Assembly: GCF_019457535.1 (NCBI RefSeq)
Contig: NZ_CP080417.1
Coordinates: 2,170,001 to 2,234,000 of the forward strand
Length of the DNA: 64,000 nt
Direction of reading: 5' to 3'
From: Shewanella halotolerans
GTDB taxonomy: Bacteria; Pseudomonadota; Gammaproteobacteria; Enterobacterales; Shewanellaceae
Made by a program: the position numbers and the translations under genes. Numbering within the stretch: the stretch's first letter is position 1; every line of letters begins with the position of its first letter. Shown here in pieces: positions 1-8,441 of the stretch. The notes under the pieces are model-generated. The model was not told the origin of the DNA. It saw only the letters and a program-made list of their open reading frames with translations, and did not search any database.

Positions 1-83
1 TGGTCCCCAAGTCGCAGTGGGCGTTGACCCTATGTGAGGCGGGCGATGTGATTGAACTCTTTGGCGTAGTGGCAGGAGGTTAA
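1..83 (+). CDS. thiS: ThiS sulfur carrier protein, C-terminal end only (partial)
   Basis: The window opens inside a reading frame (in frame from base 3) whose last 26 residues end in Val-Ala-Gly-Gly before a TAA stop. A terminal Gly-Gly is the hallmark of the ubiquitin-fold sulfur carrier ThiS, which is adenylated and thiocarboxylated at that end and donates sulfur to ThiG. The preceding stretch (VPKSQW...GDVIELF) also fits ThiS. The gene is followed one base later by thiG, and the codons for its last residues contain the thiG ribosome binding site AGGAGGT. The start lies outside the window. Confidence 0.88.
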   Translation, partial: VPKSQWALTLCEAGDVIELFGVVAGG

Positions 84-84
84 T

Positions 85-858
85 ATGTTAACGATAGGCG
101 ATAGTCGGTTCTCTTCACGCCTGTTTACCGGCACGGGCAAGTTTGCCAGCTCTGATCAGATGTTGGCGGCCTTGGCGGCAAGCGGTTCGCAATTAGTGAC
201 ACTGGCGATGAAGCGGCTCGATCTTAAGGCGGGCTTCGATGATATTCTGGCGCCCATACGTCAGAGCGGCGTTAAGCTGCTGCCCAACACCTCGGGAGCG
301 CGCAATGCCAAGGAGGCGATCTTCGCCGCCGAGCTGGCTCGCGAGGTGCTGGGTACCTCTTGGATAAAGCTTGAGATCCATCCCGATCCTAAGTATCTGA
401 TGCCGGATCCAATAGAGACCTTTAACGCCGCCAAGGTGCTGTGTGAACGCGGCTTTACCGTATTGCCCTATGTGCATGCCGATCCTGTGCTCTGTCGTAA
501 TCTGGAATCTGTGGGCTGCGCGGCCGTGATGCCGCTGGGAAGCCCCATAGGCTCAAATCGCGGACTGGAGACGGCGGCATTTTTGAAGATCATCATAGAG
601 CAGGCCAAGGTGCCCGTGGTGGTCGACGCTGGGATCGGCTCACCCTCTCAGGCGATGGCGGCGATGGAGATGGGGGCGAGCGCCGTACTGGTGAACACGG
701 CAATTGCCGCCAGCCGCGATCCGGTCAAGATGGCGCTCTGCTTTGCCGATGCTGTCGCCACGGGGCGTAAGGCCTATGAGGCGGGCCTGGCCCAGGTGCA
801 CCAGAGGGCGATTGGCACCAGCCCCCAGCAGGCGCTCACCGCCTTCTTATCGGAGTAA
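85..858 (+). CDS. thiG: Thiazole synthase ThiG
   Basis: ThiG forms the thiazole phosphate ring of thiamine from 1-deoxy-xylulose 5-phosphate, dehydroglycine and ThiS thiocarboxylate. The 257-residue protein has the family's length and signature stretches: an N-terminal FxSRLFTGTGK, the WIKLE segment with the Schiff-base lysine at about residue 95, and the phosphate-binding VDAGIG and GASAVLVNTAIA segments near the C-terminus. The ATG lies 4 bases after AGGAGGT, a near-perfect ribosome binding site within the end of thiS. thiH follows after 4 bases, so the three genes form one operon. ThiH supplies dehydroglycine from tyrosine, which fits the aerobic/anaerobic enterobacterial-type pathway and not the ThiO route. 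Confidence 0.96.
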   Translation: MLTIGDSRFSSRLFTGTGKFASSDQMLAALAASGSQLVTLAMKRLDLKAGFDDILAPIRQSGVKLLPNTSGARNAKEAIFAAELAREVLGTSWIKLEIHPDPKYLMPDPIETFNAAKVLCERGFTVLPYVHADPVLCRNLESVGCAAVMPLGSPIGSNRGLETAAFLKIIIEQAKVPVVVDAGIGSPSQAMAAMEMGASAVLVNTAIAASRDPVKMALCFADAVATGRKAYEAGLAQVHQRAIGTSPQQALTAFLSE

Positions 859-862
859 GCCA

Positions 863-1981
863 ATGAGTTTCTTGGATATCTTGAGTGGGCTCTCTCGCGA
901 GCAGCTGCGAATGGCGCTCTATTCCACTTCGCCGGCCCAGGTAGAGGCGGCGATCGAGGGTGAGCAGGGAAACTTGAGTCATCTGTTGGCGCTGCTGTCG
1001 CCTGCCGCCGAGGAGTACCTAGAGCCGATGGCGCAGCGTGCAGCCGCCTTAACCCGGCAACGATTTGGTCATAACATCGGCCTCTATCTGCCGCTCTATC
1101 TCTCAAATCTCTGCGCCAACGAGTGTGACTACTGTGGTTTTACCATGAGCAACAAGCTTAAGCGCAAGGTGCTCAGCCATGATGAACTGGCGGCCGAGAT
1201 GGCGGTGATCAAGCCTCAGGGATTCGATTCCATCTTGCTGGTTTCTGGCGAGCATGAAACCAAGGTCGGTATCGACTATTTTGCCGAGGTCTTACCCTTG
1301 GTGAAGGCGGAATTTAGCCATGTGGCCATGGAGGTACAGCCGCTAAGCCGTGAACACTATGAGATTTTGGTAGAGAAGGGGCTGGATGCCGTGATGCTTT
1401 ATCAGGAAACCTACGATCCTGAGACCTATCGCAAGCATCACCTGAGGGGCAATAAACAGGACTATGGCTATCGTCTCGAATCGCCGGAGCGGATCGCCCA
1501 GGCGGGCGTAGATAAGATAGGCCTAGGGGTGTTGCTTGGGCTCGATGATTGGCGCATGGACGCACTCTTGATGGGCTATCACCTGGATTATCTTGAGCGC
1601 CGCTTTTGGCGCAGTCGTTACAGCATATCCTTGCCCAGGCTTAGACCCTGCGTCGGCGGTATCACGCCCAAGGTGCAGTTGACCGACAAGGGCCTAGTGC
1701 AACTCATCTGCGCCTTTCGTCTCTTCAACGAGCAGCTTGAGATCAGCCTCTCGACCCGGGAGACGCCTAGTTTGAGAGATGACCTGTTAGGGCTCGGCAT
1801 CACCCAGATGAGCGCCGGTAGTCGCACCGAACCGGGCGGCTATGTCAATCCGGCCGCTCAGCTAGATCAGTTTGAGATCAGCGACGAACGCAGCGCCGCC
1901 GAGGTTGCCAGTGTCCTTCGAAGCCGAGGCTTTACCCCAGTTTGGAAAGACTGGGAGGCAGGCTGGATAGGCGCAGGCTAA
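863..1981 (+). CDS. thiH: 2-iminoacetate (dehydroglycine) synthase ThiH
   Basis: ThiH is a radical-SAM lyase that splits tyrosine into p-cresol and 2-iminoacetate, which ThiG consumes. The radical-SAM cluster motif CANECDYC supplies Cys84, Cys88 and Cys91, with the typical aromatic residue before the last cysteine. The 372-residue length is normal, and the C-terminal WKDWE stretch is typical. The frame is open further upstream to 704, but that extension overlaps thiG. The ATG at 863, starting MSFLDIL, matches the family start and sits 4 bases after the thiG stop. It is the last gene of the thiamine operon here, since the next gene starts about 100 bases later and is unrelated. Confidence 0.96.
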   Translation: MSFLDILSGLSREQLRMALYSTSPAQVEAAIEGEQGNLSHLLALLSPAAEEYLEPMAQRAAALTRQRFGHNIGLYLPLYLSNLCANECDYCGFTMSNKLKRKVLSHDELAAEMAVIKPQGFDSILLVSGEHETKVGIDYFAEVLPLVKAEFSHVAMEVQPLSREHYEILVEKGLDAVMLYQETYDPETYRKHHLRGNKQDYGYRLESPERIAQAGVDKIGLGVLLGLDDWRMDALLMGYHLDYLERRFWRSRYSISLPRLRPCVGGITPKVQLTDKGLVQLICAFRLFNEQLEISLSTRETPSLRDDLLGLGITQMSAGSRTEPGGYVNPAAQLDQFEISDERSAAEVASVLRSRGFTPVWKDWEAGWIGAG

Positions 1982-2083
1982 CCAATTCAAGATGTTAGCC
2001 GAGCCCTCTGTAAAGCTGTACTTTGCTTTGCTTTTGATTAATAATTAGCCATAACTGAGATTCATGAAAAAGGGCCATTAACT

Positions 2084-2353
2084 ATGGAAATACCATCGAG
2101 CTTTTCATCCGGTCTGACCGGCTTGCAGAGCGCCCAGTCTGGCCTGACTCAGGCTACTGTGGATGTCGCCAAACCCAGCCAGCCTCAGGTGAGTGAAGCA
2201 GGCGGCACAGAGACGACTAATGCGGTCAACGCCACAGATAAAACTGAGGCCCTGGTCTCAGCCATCGAATCGAAAAACCAAGGGGAAGCCGCGGTTGAAG
2301 TATTAGAGACCGCAAACGAAACCCTAGGTACAGTGATAGATATCAAGGTGTAG
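2084..2353 (+). CDS. Small protein of unknown function, partner of the next gene
   Basis: This 89-residue acidic, Ala/Ser/Thr-rich protein has no signal peptide or membrane segment. Its first 30 residues (SSGLTGLQSAQSGLTQATVDVA) have an amphipathic heptad-like spacing vaguely like the N-terminal helices of flagellar rod proteins, and the middle is low complexity. The C-terminal helix ends in GTVIDIKV. The gene stops 3 bases before the start of the putative metalloprotease, so the pair is almost surely co-transcribed and possibly translationally coupled. I do not recognise a family with certainty. A secreted or surface-associated role is only a guess from its partner. Confidence 0.7.
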   Translation: MEIPSSFSSGLTGLQSAQSGLTQATVDVAKPSQPQVSEAGGTETTNAVNATDKTEALVSAIESKNQGEAAVEVLETANETLGTVIDIKV

Positions 2354-2356
2354 GCC

Positions 2357-3724
2357 ATGGCTGGCGCCATGACAACGCCATCTCTTACGGCGATGCGCCT
2401 CGGTGCATTGCCGTCTTCTTCTGCTTCAACTTCTTCATCCTCTACAGCTTCTTTATCTTCTTCAAATAGGGCTTCAAGTTCTGTAAGTGCTGTTTCAACG
2501 CCAGCAGTCACTCAACAAGCGTCACATGTCAGCCTAAAGGCCAACACCGCGGTTTCCTCGACGCCTTCGGTAGCAACCAGTGTTCTTACATCTGGTCACT
2601 TAAGTTCTAGCCTGTCAACGCAAAGCGGCTCAAGTAAGAGCCAGCCTATCTTCAATGGCAGTTCGTCGGCTCAAGGGGGGTATAGCCTCTCCAGCGGGCC
2701 GCTCGGGGTAGGTGGCCTACTCAACCAAACGGCGAGCTCTGGTTTTAGCAGTGGCTTGAGCAAAGGTATGGGCAATGGCGGCGGGACCGATGTTGCTTCT
2801 ACACTACCGGATGCGGGAGGTAGCGCAGCAGGCTCTGGTTTACCCCCAGGTTCGGGAGGTAGCAATGACAAACCAAATGCGAGTATACCAGGCGGACAAG
2901 GCGGCGTTGACGTTAGTCGCGGCAGCTCAAATGAGGGTGAAAAGCCGGTAGTCGATATCTTTGGTGTGGCCGAGGAAACCCGCGGCGAGGCGTACAACCC
3001 CTTCGCGGATAAGCAAGAGGGGAAAGCCACACCAGGCGATGAGAGTCGCTCACAAGACCCGGAGCTTGCCCGCCAGGAAGCTGAGCTAAAAGAGCTGTCT
3101 AGACGTGACGCCGAGGTGAGAGCCCATGAGCAGGCCCATGCTAGCGTTGGCGGCACCTTCGCGCGCAGCCCAAGTTTTAAGTATGAGCAGGGGAGCGATG
3201 GCAGACGTTATGCGGTGGATGGCGAGGTGGCGATCGACATCTCAACCGTGCCAGGAGATCCACTTGCAACGTTGAACAAGATGAAGCAGGTTTACGCGGC
3301 GGCGATGGCGCCCGCGACCCCTTCGATGGCAGATATCCGGGTGGCCAGCGAAGCTCTGCGTAAGATGAATGCGGCCAAGGCCGAGCTTGCCAAAACGCGT
3401 CAGCAAAGCGCTATTACCCCAGACCAGATGAAGCCACTTATCGATGCCGGTAAGAGTGAGCAGCAGCGTCAGCTGCCTGAGCCTGTGACGCCTAAGGTGA
3501 GCGGTAGCGTGGATGATAAGGGCAAGATCTCTGCGGCCAGAGTCGATTCACTCTCGCCGCTGGATGATGACAGGAGCCCTTCACAATCGATAGAGCGGAT
3601 AAGTCGCCAGATCTTGGCGGCCGATGGTCTTTTGTTTACCTCAGAAGCCCTGTCGATGCGCTACCAAGCGGGCGAGTCTGACTCTTCTTCAACATCCTCC
3701 TCATCCTTCGCCTTCTCCCTCTAA
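2357..3724 (+). CDS. Putative zinc metalloprotease, SprA-related family
   Basis: The protein has 455 residues in two parts. Residues 1-190 are a serine/glycine-rich low-complexity region with no obvious signal peptide. Residues about 225-350 form a conserved domain that starts with a charged helix and contains HEQAH (His257, Glu258, His261), a possible HExxH zinc site, followed by GSDGRRYAVDGEV and a helix rich in Ala/Met. This matches my memory of the SprA-related or putative metalloprotease family in proteobacteria. Catalysis has not, to my knowledge, been generally demonstrated. The tail is again Ser-rich. ATGs at 2357 and 2369 are both possible starts. The last 24 bases overlap the convergent LysR gene, with no terminator between them. 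Confidence 0.75.
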   Translation: MAGAMTTPSLTAMRLGALPSSSASTSSSSTASLSSSNRASSSVSAVSTPAVTQQASHVSLKANTAVSSTPSVATSVLTSGHLSSSLSTQSGSSKSQPIFNGSSSAQGGYSLSSGPLGVGGLLNQTASSGFSSGLSKGMGNGGGTDVASTLPDAGGSAAGSGLPPGSGGSNDKPNASIPGGQGGVDVSRGSSNEGEKPVVDIFGVAEETRGEAYNPFADKQEGKATPGDESRSQDPELARQEAELKELSRRDAEVRAHEQAHASVGGTFARSPSFKYEQGSDGRRYAVDGEVAIDISTVPGDPLATLNKMKQVYAAAMAPATPSMADIRVASEALRKMNAAKAELAKTRQQSAITPDQMKPLIDAGKSEQQRQLPEPVTPKVSGSVDDKGKISAARVDSLSPLDDDRSPSQSIERISRQILAADGLLFTSEALSMRYQAGESDSSSTSSSSFAFSL

Positions 3725-4612
3725 GACTGAATGATTCTTGAGGATCAACTGCTCCAGCAGCTGTGAGGCGGGTCCTTGCTTGTCGCGGTTGGGGATAACC
3801 AGGCTGAGCGGCACCTGACGATGACTCGAGCCCTTGAGCGTCAAGCGGGTGAGGCGACCTTCCTTGATGGCATCGCAGATCAGATGACTCGGGATCCAGC
3901 AAAAGCCAAGTCCCTTGGACAGCACTACAAGGGCCTCATGGAAATTGGCTACTGTCCAGCGCCGCTCCGCCTTGAGCCAACCCAGCTCGCCGCGGGCTAT
4001 CTGACCCGTATCTTTAATCACTATCTGTAGCTGCTCAGCCAGGGTCTGGTCGTCCAGCGGCAACTCCATGCTCGCCAGGGGGTGAGAAGGATGACAGACC
4101 AGGTGAAAATCGACGTTGCACAAAGGCTGAGCCAGATGACCCTTCGGCGGCGCGCCGCCTATGATGGCGAGATCCACGGCTTCCGACTCGACCAGCTCTG
4201 CGCTGCCGCTGATCACCGAATCTAAGATGGTGATCCGGGTGCCACGCCCCTGAGGCTCAAACTCGGCCAGGGCGTCGATGAGGTGCTCCATGGGATAGAT
4301 CATCTCGCGGGAGATCATCAGGCTCGGTTCCCAGCCTTTCTCCAGGTTGCTGGCTAACTGCTCCAGCTCACTCACCGAGCGGGTGATGTGGCGAGAACGC
4401 CTGAGCAGCACCTCGCCGCTCTCGGTGAGATAAGCCTTGCGTCCTCTGACTTCCAGCAGCGCGACTCCCAACTGGGTCTGCAGTTTGGCCACCGCATGGT
4501 TAAGGGACGACTGGCTTTTGTTGAGCTTCTCTGCTGCTTGGGCGTAGCCACCGCAGTCGACGACTGCCTGTAGGATGCGCCACTGCTCGAAGGTCGATTT
4601 TGCCTGACTCAT
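3701..4612 (-). CDS. LysR-family transcriptional regulator
   Basis: This 303-residue protein has the LysR layout: an N-terminal winged helix-turn-helix (residues about 8-66, with AAEKLNKSQSSLNHAVAKL as the recognition region) and a C-terminal type-2 periplasmic-binding-like effector domain (about 90-295). The ATG follows AGGAGC. The gene lies 15 bases after the DUF3541-like gene on the same strand, so it may be the last gene of the long minus-strand operon. It is not divergent from a target, which is unusual for LysR regulators, so its target cannot be read from context. The acidic Glu-Gly tail is encoded by bases that also encode the end of the convergent metalloprotease gene. Confidence 0.9.
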   Translation of the reverse strand: MSQAKSTFEQWRILQAVVDCGGYAQAAEKLNKSQSSLNHAVAKLQTQLGVALLEVRGRKAYLTESGEVLLRRSRHITRSVSELEQLASNLEKGWEPSLMISREMIYPMEHLIDALAEFEPQGRGTRITILDSVISGSAELVESEAVDLAIIGGAPPKGHLAQPLCNVDFHLVCHPSHPLASMELPLDDQTLAEQLQIVIKDTGQIARGELGWLKAERRWTVANFHEALVVLSKGLGFCWIPSHLICDAIKEGRLTRLTLKGSSHRQVPLSLVIPNRDKQGPASQLLEQLILKNHSVLEGEGEG

Positions 4613-4627
4613 ACTGCTCCTGCGCTC

Positions 4628-5779
4628 CTAATGCTTTTCGGCTTTAGATTTTGCTTTATCGGTTTTTGCCTTTGCAGCATCAGCCTTGATGCTGACCAGC
4701 TTAGGCAGGTACTTCTTGGTCGCCTTAAGATTATGGAAATAGGGGCCCTGATGCAGGGTCTTAGGCCAATCTAACAGCATCATGGCTAACACGTTGCGGT
4801 GCTCACCCAGGGCGAGATCTGGGTTGCCATGGGGTGAGGGTATGGTCTGCACCTCAGGATCGAAGGCGGCCATGATGTGGGCTTGGGTCTTCTTCACTAC
4901 GGGATTGTCCGACATGCCTGCCAGATGGAAGCTGATGCCGACTTCGGCGATGATATCGTCGGTGGCATCTTTCAGGATCCTGTCTATGTTGGCCTCGAAG
5001 TAATCTAAGATCCAGGCAAATTCCTTTCTATCGACCGAATGCTGATAATACTCGCTGGCGGCAAAGATAAAGTGGGTCATGCCGTAGATCTTATTGCGAA
5101 ACTGCTTCTTGTCGAGTTTGGCGTCGCGACGCTGAGGATAGACGCGATTGAAGCCGTCCTTATACTCCTGCACATAATCGCCAACACCAAGCTGTTTCGC
5201 CCAGTAAACATAGTTCACCAGCTGCGCCGCCCAGGCTTCGATCATCGCCTTGTCGGTGAGCCCGCGTTTAAGATCGGTGGCCTTTAGCGCCTTGACCAAC
5301 TTGTCGTGGCAGGGACCTTGTAGACCAAACTCATCGATGCGGCTTGAAAACCTTAGTAGCACGTCGGTATAGAAGAGAAACTCGGGGAAGGGAGCCAGCG
5401 CCTTCTTACGGGCCTTGGCTCTGGGGCCCTTACCCAGCACGTCGATGGCGGCCTGAGCTTCTTGCTGGATAAAACCCGGCTTATCCAGCTGACAGGCATA
5501 GAAGGCCTGAGACTCGGTGACAGCGTACAGATCGACCAGGGCCGCATTGGCATACTTGTCATCGCCCGTCATGCGATAGAGGCGGATGCCGTAATGTCCC
5601 TGCACCCTCGGTGGCAGCTGGTAGAGGTTATCTTCTAGGTTTTGTTGGATCGCCTGTTTGACACCCTGTGCGTCCTGTGATGCTGTTGTCTTAGCCGAGG
5701 TAGGTAGACTAGGGAGCAGCAGGGCGGAGCTGAGTGCGAGTGCCCCAAAGATTCTAGTGTACGGGCTTAAGTTGATCAT
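4628..5779 (-). CDS. Exported alpha-helical protein, DUF3541-like
   Basis: The 383-residue product starts with a Sec signal peptide (hydrophobic residues 10-27, likely cut after TSA near residue 29). The mature part is helix-rich with many Trp/Tyr/Phe residues and ends in an Ala/Lys-rich tail. It resembles the uncharacterised DUF3541 family, which I recall from Shewanella and Vibrio, but I cannot verify this. The EFLFYTDVLLRFSSRID, ASEYYQHS and HGNPDLALGEHRN segments are the most motif-like. The ATG has a strong AAAGGAG site and overlaps the end of the upstream M3-like gene by 26 bases, implying coupling. A periplasmic role with the upstream proteases is inferred from context only. Confidence 0.75.
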   Translation of the reverse strand: MINLSPYTRIFGALALSSALLLPSLPTSAKTTASQDAQGVKQAIQQNLEDNLYQLPPRVQGHYGIRLYRMTGDDKYANAALVDLYAVTESQAFYACQLDKPGFIQQEAQAAIDVLGKGPRAKARKKALAPFPEFLFYTDVLLRFSSRIDEFGLQGPCHDKLVKALKATDLKRGLTDKAMIEAWAAQLVNYVYWAKQLGVGDYVQEYKDGFNRVYPQRRDAKLDKKQFRNKIYGMTHFIFAASEYYQHSVDRKEFAWILDYFEANIDRILKDATDDIIAEVGISFHLAGMSDNPVVKKTQAHIMAAFDPEVQTIPSPHGNPDLALGEHRNVLAMMLLDWPKTLHQGPYFHNLKATKKYLPKLVSIKADAAKAKTDKAKSKAEKH

Positions 5780-7520
5780 GTTGGCTCCTTTCTAGGATGG
5801 TGGCGACAGATTGCGCGCTGCCAAAAATTGCGGTGAGTTGCTCATCAAGGGACTGTTGCTGCTCGTTGATGAGAAGGAGATCAAAAACGCTTGTTGCCTC
5901 CAGCTGAGAGTCACTCAAGATCTGCTCCGCCAGGCGTTGATGCCATAGCGTGAGGTAATAGAGTGGCCCTTGAGTCACCACACCGGTAAAACTGTAGAGG
6001 GCGTCATCAGCACTTGGCCAGGGCGCGCCGAAACTGGCACCAAATTCCTGGCTGAGATCCCGGTAGAGTCGATTATCGAAGGTTTGATACGCAGACAAAG
6101 CCAGCTTGCTGCGAAATACCTTTAGCTGCTTGGAGAAGGCCTTAAGCTGGGCTTCGCGGCTATTGGATGGCAGCTCGGGCAGCAGCTGTTGGCTTAGATA
6201 TTGACTCAGCCAGAGACTGGCGATCGCCTGACCATCGCCTAAGGTGTTGTTGAGATAGTAGCGCCCACCGGTGAGCAGGCGAGACACCATCTCGGCCACC
6301 GCTGTGATGAGTTGTTCCTGACTGCGAAAATCATTTAGCTGATCTGGTAGGGTCAGGGTCAGCTGACCAAATTGTTGTCCGACCACGGTTTGTCTCAGGG
6401 GGCTCAACTGGGCCTTAGATTCCTTAAACGTCGGCGTCTTAAGTGTTACCGCCTGCGCTTTCTCTGTTGGGGGTTGCTCTTGTTTTCCTAACGGCGGATT
6501 AGCTAGCTGCGAACCTGCTATTTGGGATTTGGGCGGGCGATCGAGAAAAACATCCCCCAGTAAACGCCCCTTATGCCAAAGCCGCAGCATATTGACGTTA
6601 ACGGCTTCAAATTCAAGGCCGAATGGAGAAAGTTCGGCCTGAATATTATCCAGCAGCTGCTCACCCGAGCGCGGTGTTACATCGACCTTGGAAAGCTTTG
6701 CAAGTAGGGCCCCGAGTGCCCAAGGGGCAGGAGCTAGCTGGGTCTGGCTGTCCAGAAAGCGTTTAACCTGTGCGGGATTGGCGAGCAGCTGATGGCTCAG
6801 GGCCCAGCTTGCATAATCGTCGGCGCCATGCTCGAGTGCTATCGTCTGCTTGGTCGTCAATATGAGGGAGATGGCCGCCTGATTCTTCTCCTTGGCCCTT
6901 ACCTGGTAGGCTAGCCACACCTGACGCTTACAGCTTTCATCTTGTTGATGAATAAGGTAGCTGGCTATCGAACTATCGAAGGCCTGTTCAGCTTGTTCAG
7001 TTTCGCCATCAGTAAGGCGGCACTGACTCTGCCCCATGCTGAGCGACAGGTCTTTCTGCTTCAGGCCGTGGGCGACGCTGGCCTGGGCGGTATGGATCTT
7101 CGCCTTCTGCTGCTGGTCAATCTGCTCGGCGATCTGCTGCGTCAGCAACTGACCAAACTGGCGCAGCCCTGGCGCGTCGCTTTGAGACCAGTTCTGACTT
7201 TGGGTCTTGAGCCAAGGCTCCTGTGCCAGGCGGTCAAACTCATCGGCCAGATGCAGCTGACACTGCAGCAGCGCCTCTTTATCTTCGGCATTTAAGGGAT
7301 AGTGGCGATAGAAGCGCACGCTGTCTTTGAGGTTGAACAGGCCGATCAACTCGCGTTCGAGTCGCACACTGGCATCGAGCGGCGTGCCGCTCTCCTGTGC
7401 CTGAGACAGGGAAACCCGATAGTCGATACACTGCTCGCTGAGCAGTGTGATAGGAGAGGCGGCCAGGGCCGCCGGACTGAAGTTAAGCGCTAGGGAGACT
7501 GCTAAAATGCGTTTTAGCAT
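5754..7520 (-). CDS. Exported M3-peptidase-like protein lacking the zinc-binding motif
   Basis: The 588-residue protein has a signal peptide (MLKRILAVSLALNFSPAALA). Segments recall oligopeptidases of family M3 (thimet oligopeptidase/Dcp type): HGADDYASWALSHQLLANPAQVKRFL matches the region before the catalytic domain, and GRLLGDVFLDRPPK matches the M3 segment reading G-x-x-Y-L-D-x-x-x-R. M3 enzymes should then show HEFGH. Here the equivalent region reads TAVAEMVSRLL and no HExxH occurs anywhere in the protein. I infer a non-catalytic, exported M3-like protein, perhaps a peptide-binding or regulatory subunit. It overlaps the ligase-like gene upstream by 38 bases and the DUF3541-like gene downstream by 26 bases. 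The M3 link is by eye and needs a profile search. Confidence 0.7.
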   Translation of the reverse strand: MLKRILAVSLALNFSPAALAASPITLLSEQCIDYRVSLSQAQESGTPLDASVRLERELIGLFNLKDSVRFYRHYPLNAEDKEALLQCQLHLADEFDRLAQEPWLKTQSQNWSQSDAPGLRQFGQLLTQQIAEQIDQQQKAKIHTAQASVAHGLKQKDLSLSMGQSQCRLTDGETEQAEQAFDSSIASYLIHQQDESCKRQVWLAYQVRAKEKNQAAISLILTTKQTIALEHGADDYASWALSHQLLANPAQVKRFLDSQTQLAPAPWALGALLAKLSKVDVTPRSGEQLLDNIQAELSPFGLEFEAVNVNMLRLWHKGRLLGDVFLDRPPKSQIAGSQLANPPLGKQEQPPTEKAQAVTLKTPTFKESKAQLSPLRQTVVGQQFGQLTLTLPDQLNDFRSQEQLITAVAEMVSRLLTGGRYYLNNTLGDGQAIASLWLSQYLSQQLLPELPSNSREAQLKAFSKQLKVFRSKLALSAYQTFDNRLYRDLSQEFGASFGAPWPSADDALYSFTGVVTQGPLYYLTLWHQRLAEQILSDSQLEATSVFDLLLINEQQQSLDEQLTAIFGSAQSVATILERSQHDQLKPVH

Positions 7521-8439
7521 AGGCGACGCGCTCTTCCACTGACATAGATTTGTTCTTCATCTGCTCGACATGTTTTAGTCTTGGCAGCAGGCCCTGGCCG
7601 TTGGCGATCTGAATCGCCAGACCCGGACGGGCGTTGAGCTCAAGCAGCAGAGGACCAAGCTTTTGATCCAGCACCATGTCGGTACCCAGATAACCCAGCT
7701 CACTCATCTCATAGGCCTTAGAGGCCGTATGCAGTAGGGTATCCCAATGGGGTACCTGGATCTCGGTGAGCCTCTTGTCGGTATCCGGATGCAGATCGAG
7801 CGGACGGTCAAACTGCACCGCATGCAGGCCGCGGCCGGTGCCGATATCCAGGCCAACGCCCACGGCGCCTTGGTGCAGGTTAGCCTTACCGTCGGACGCC
7901 GCGGTGGATAGCCTGAGCATTCCCATCACAGGGAAGCCCTTGAAAACGATCAAACGAATATCGGGCACCCCTTCGAAGGAGTAGCCGTCGAATACGGGGT
8001 CGAACTCGATGAGTCCCTCGACGATGGCCACGTCTGGCTTGCCGCCCAGGGAAAAGAGGCCGCTCAAGATGTTAGAGATATGGCGGTCGATCTCGCTTGG
8101 GGTCACCTCATGACCGTTAGGCTTGAAATAGTGGCCATTTTCCACCTTAGTGATCACTAAGATCCCTTTACCGCCCGAACCCTGTGACGGCTTGATCACG
8201 AAGCCGTCACGGTTGTTGACCATCTCGGGAATGTGCATGATCTCATGTTGCTGACAGACGGTGCCGATAAGCGCCGGCACGGCGATATCGTTCGCCAGAG
8301 CCAGTTGCTTGGTGGTGAGCTTGTCATCCACTCGCTTGTAGAACTTGCGCGGGTTATAGCGACCTATGTAGTCGATGTTGCGCTTGTTCATGCCAAGTAC
8401 GCCGTTTTCCTTCAGCTTTCGGGGCTTTGCAAACAGCAT
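7483..8439 (-). CDS. Alpha-L-glutamate ligase-like ATP-grasp protein
   Basis: This 318-residue cytoplasmic protein is an ATP-grasp ligase related to RimK. Visible elements are the ATP-binding GFVIKPSQGSGGKGILVI loop (residues about 98-115), a central acidic strand EGLIEFDP, and the metal-binding end LLLELNARPGLAIQIAN. RimK-type enzymes join amino acids, often glutamate, to a carboxyl group. The substrate of this branch cannot be told from sequence. It starts 2 bases after the stop of the transglutaminase-7TM gene, with a GGGAGAA ribosome site. The three-gene neighbourhood with that protein and the retropepsin-like gene recurs in proteobacteria and suggests a peptide or amino-acid tagging system at the inner membrane. 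Confidence 0.9.
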   Translation of the reverse strand: MLFAKPRKLKENGVLGMNKRNIDYIGRYNPRKFYKRVDDKLTTKQLALANDIAVPALIGTVCQQHEIMHIPEMVNNRDGFVIKPSQGSGGKGILVITKVENGHYFKPNGHEVTPSEIDRHISNILSGLFSLGGKPDVAIVEGLIEFDPVFDGYSFEGVPDIRLIVFKGFPVMGMLRLSTAASDGKANLHQGAVGVGLDIGTGRGLHAVQFDRPLDLHPDTDKRLTEIQVPHWDTLLHTASKAYEMSELGYLGTDMVLDQKLGPLLLELNARPGLAIQIANGQGLLPRLKHVEQMKNKSMSVEERVAYAKTHFSSLPSA

Positions 8440-8441
8440 AG

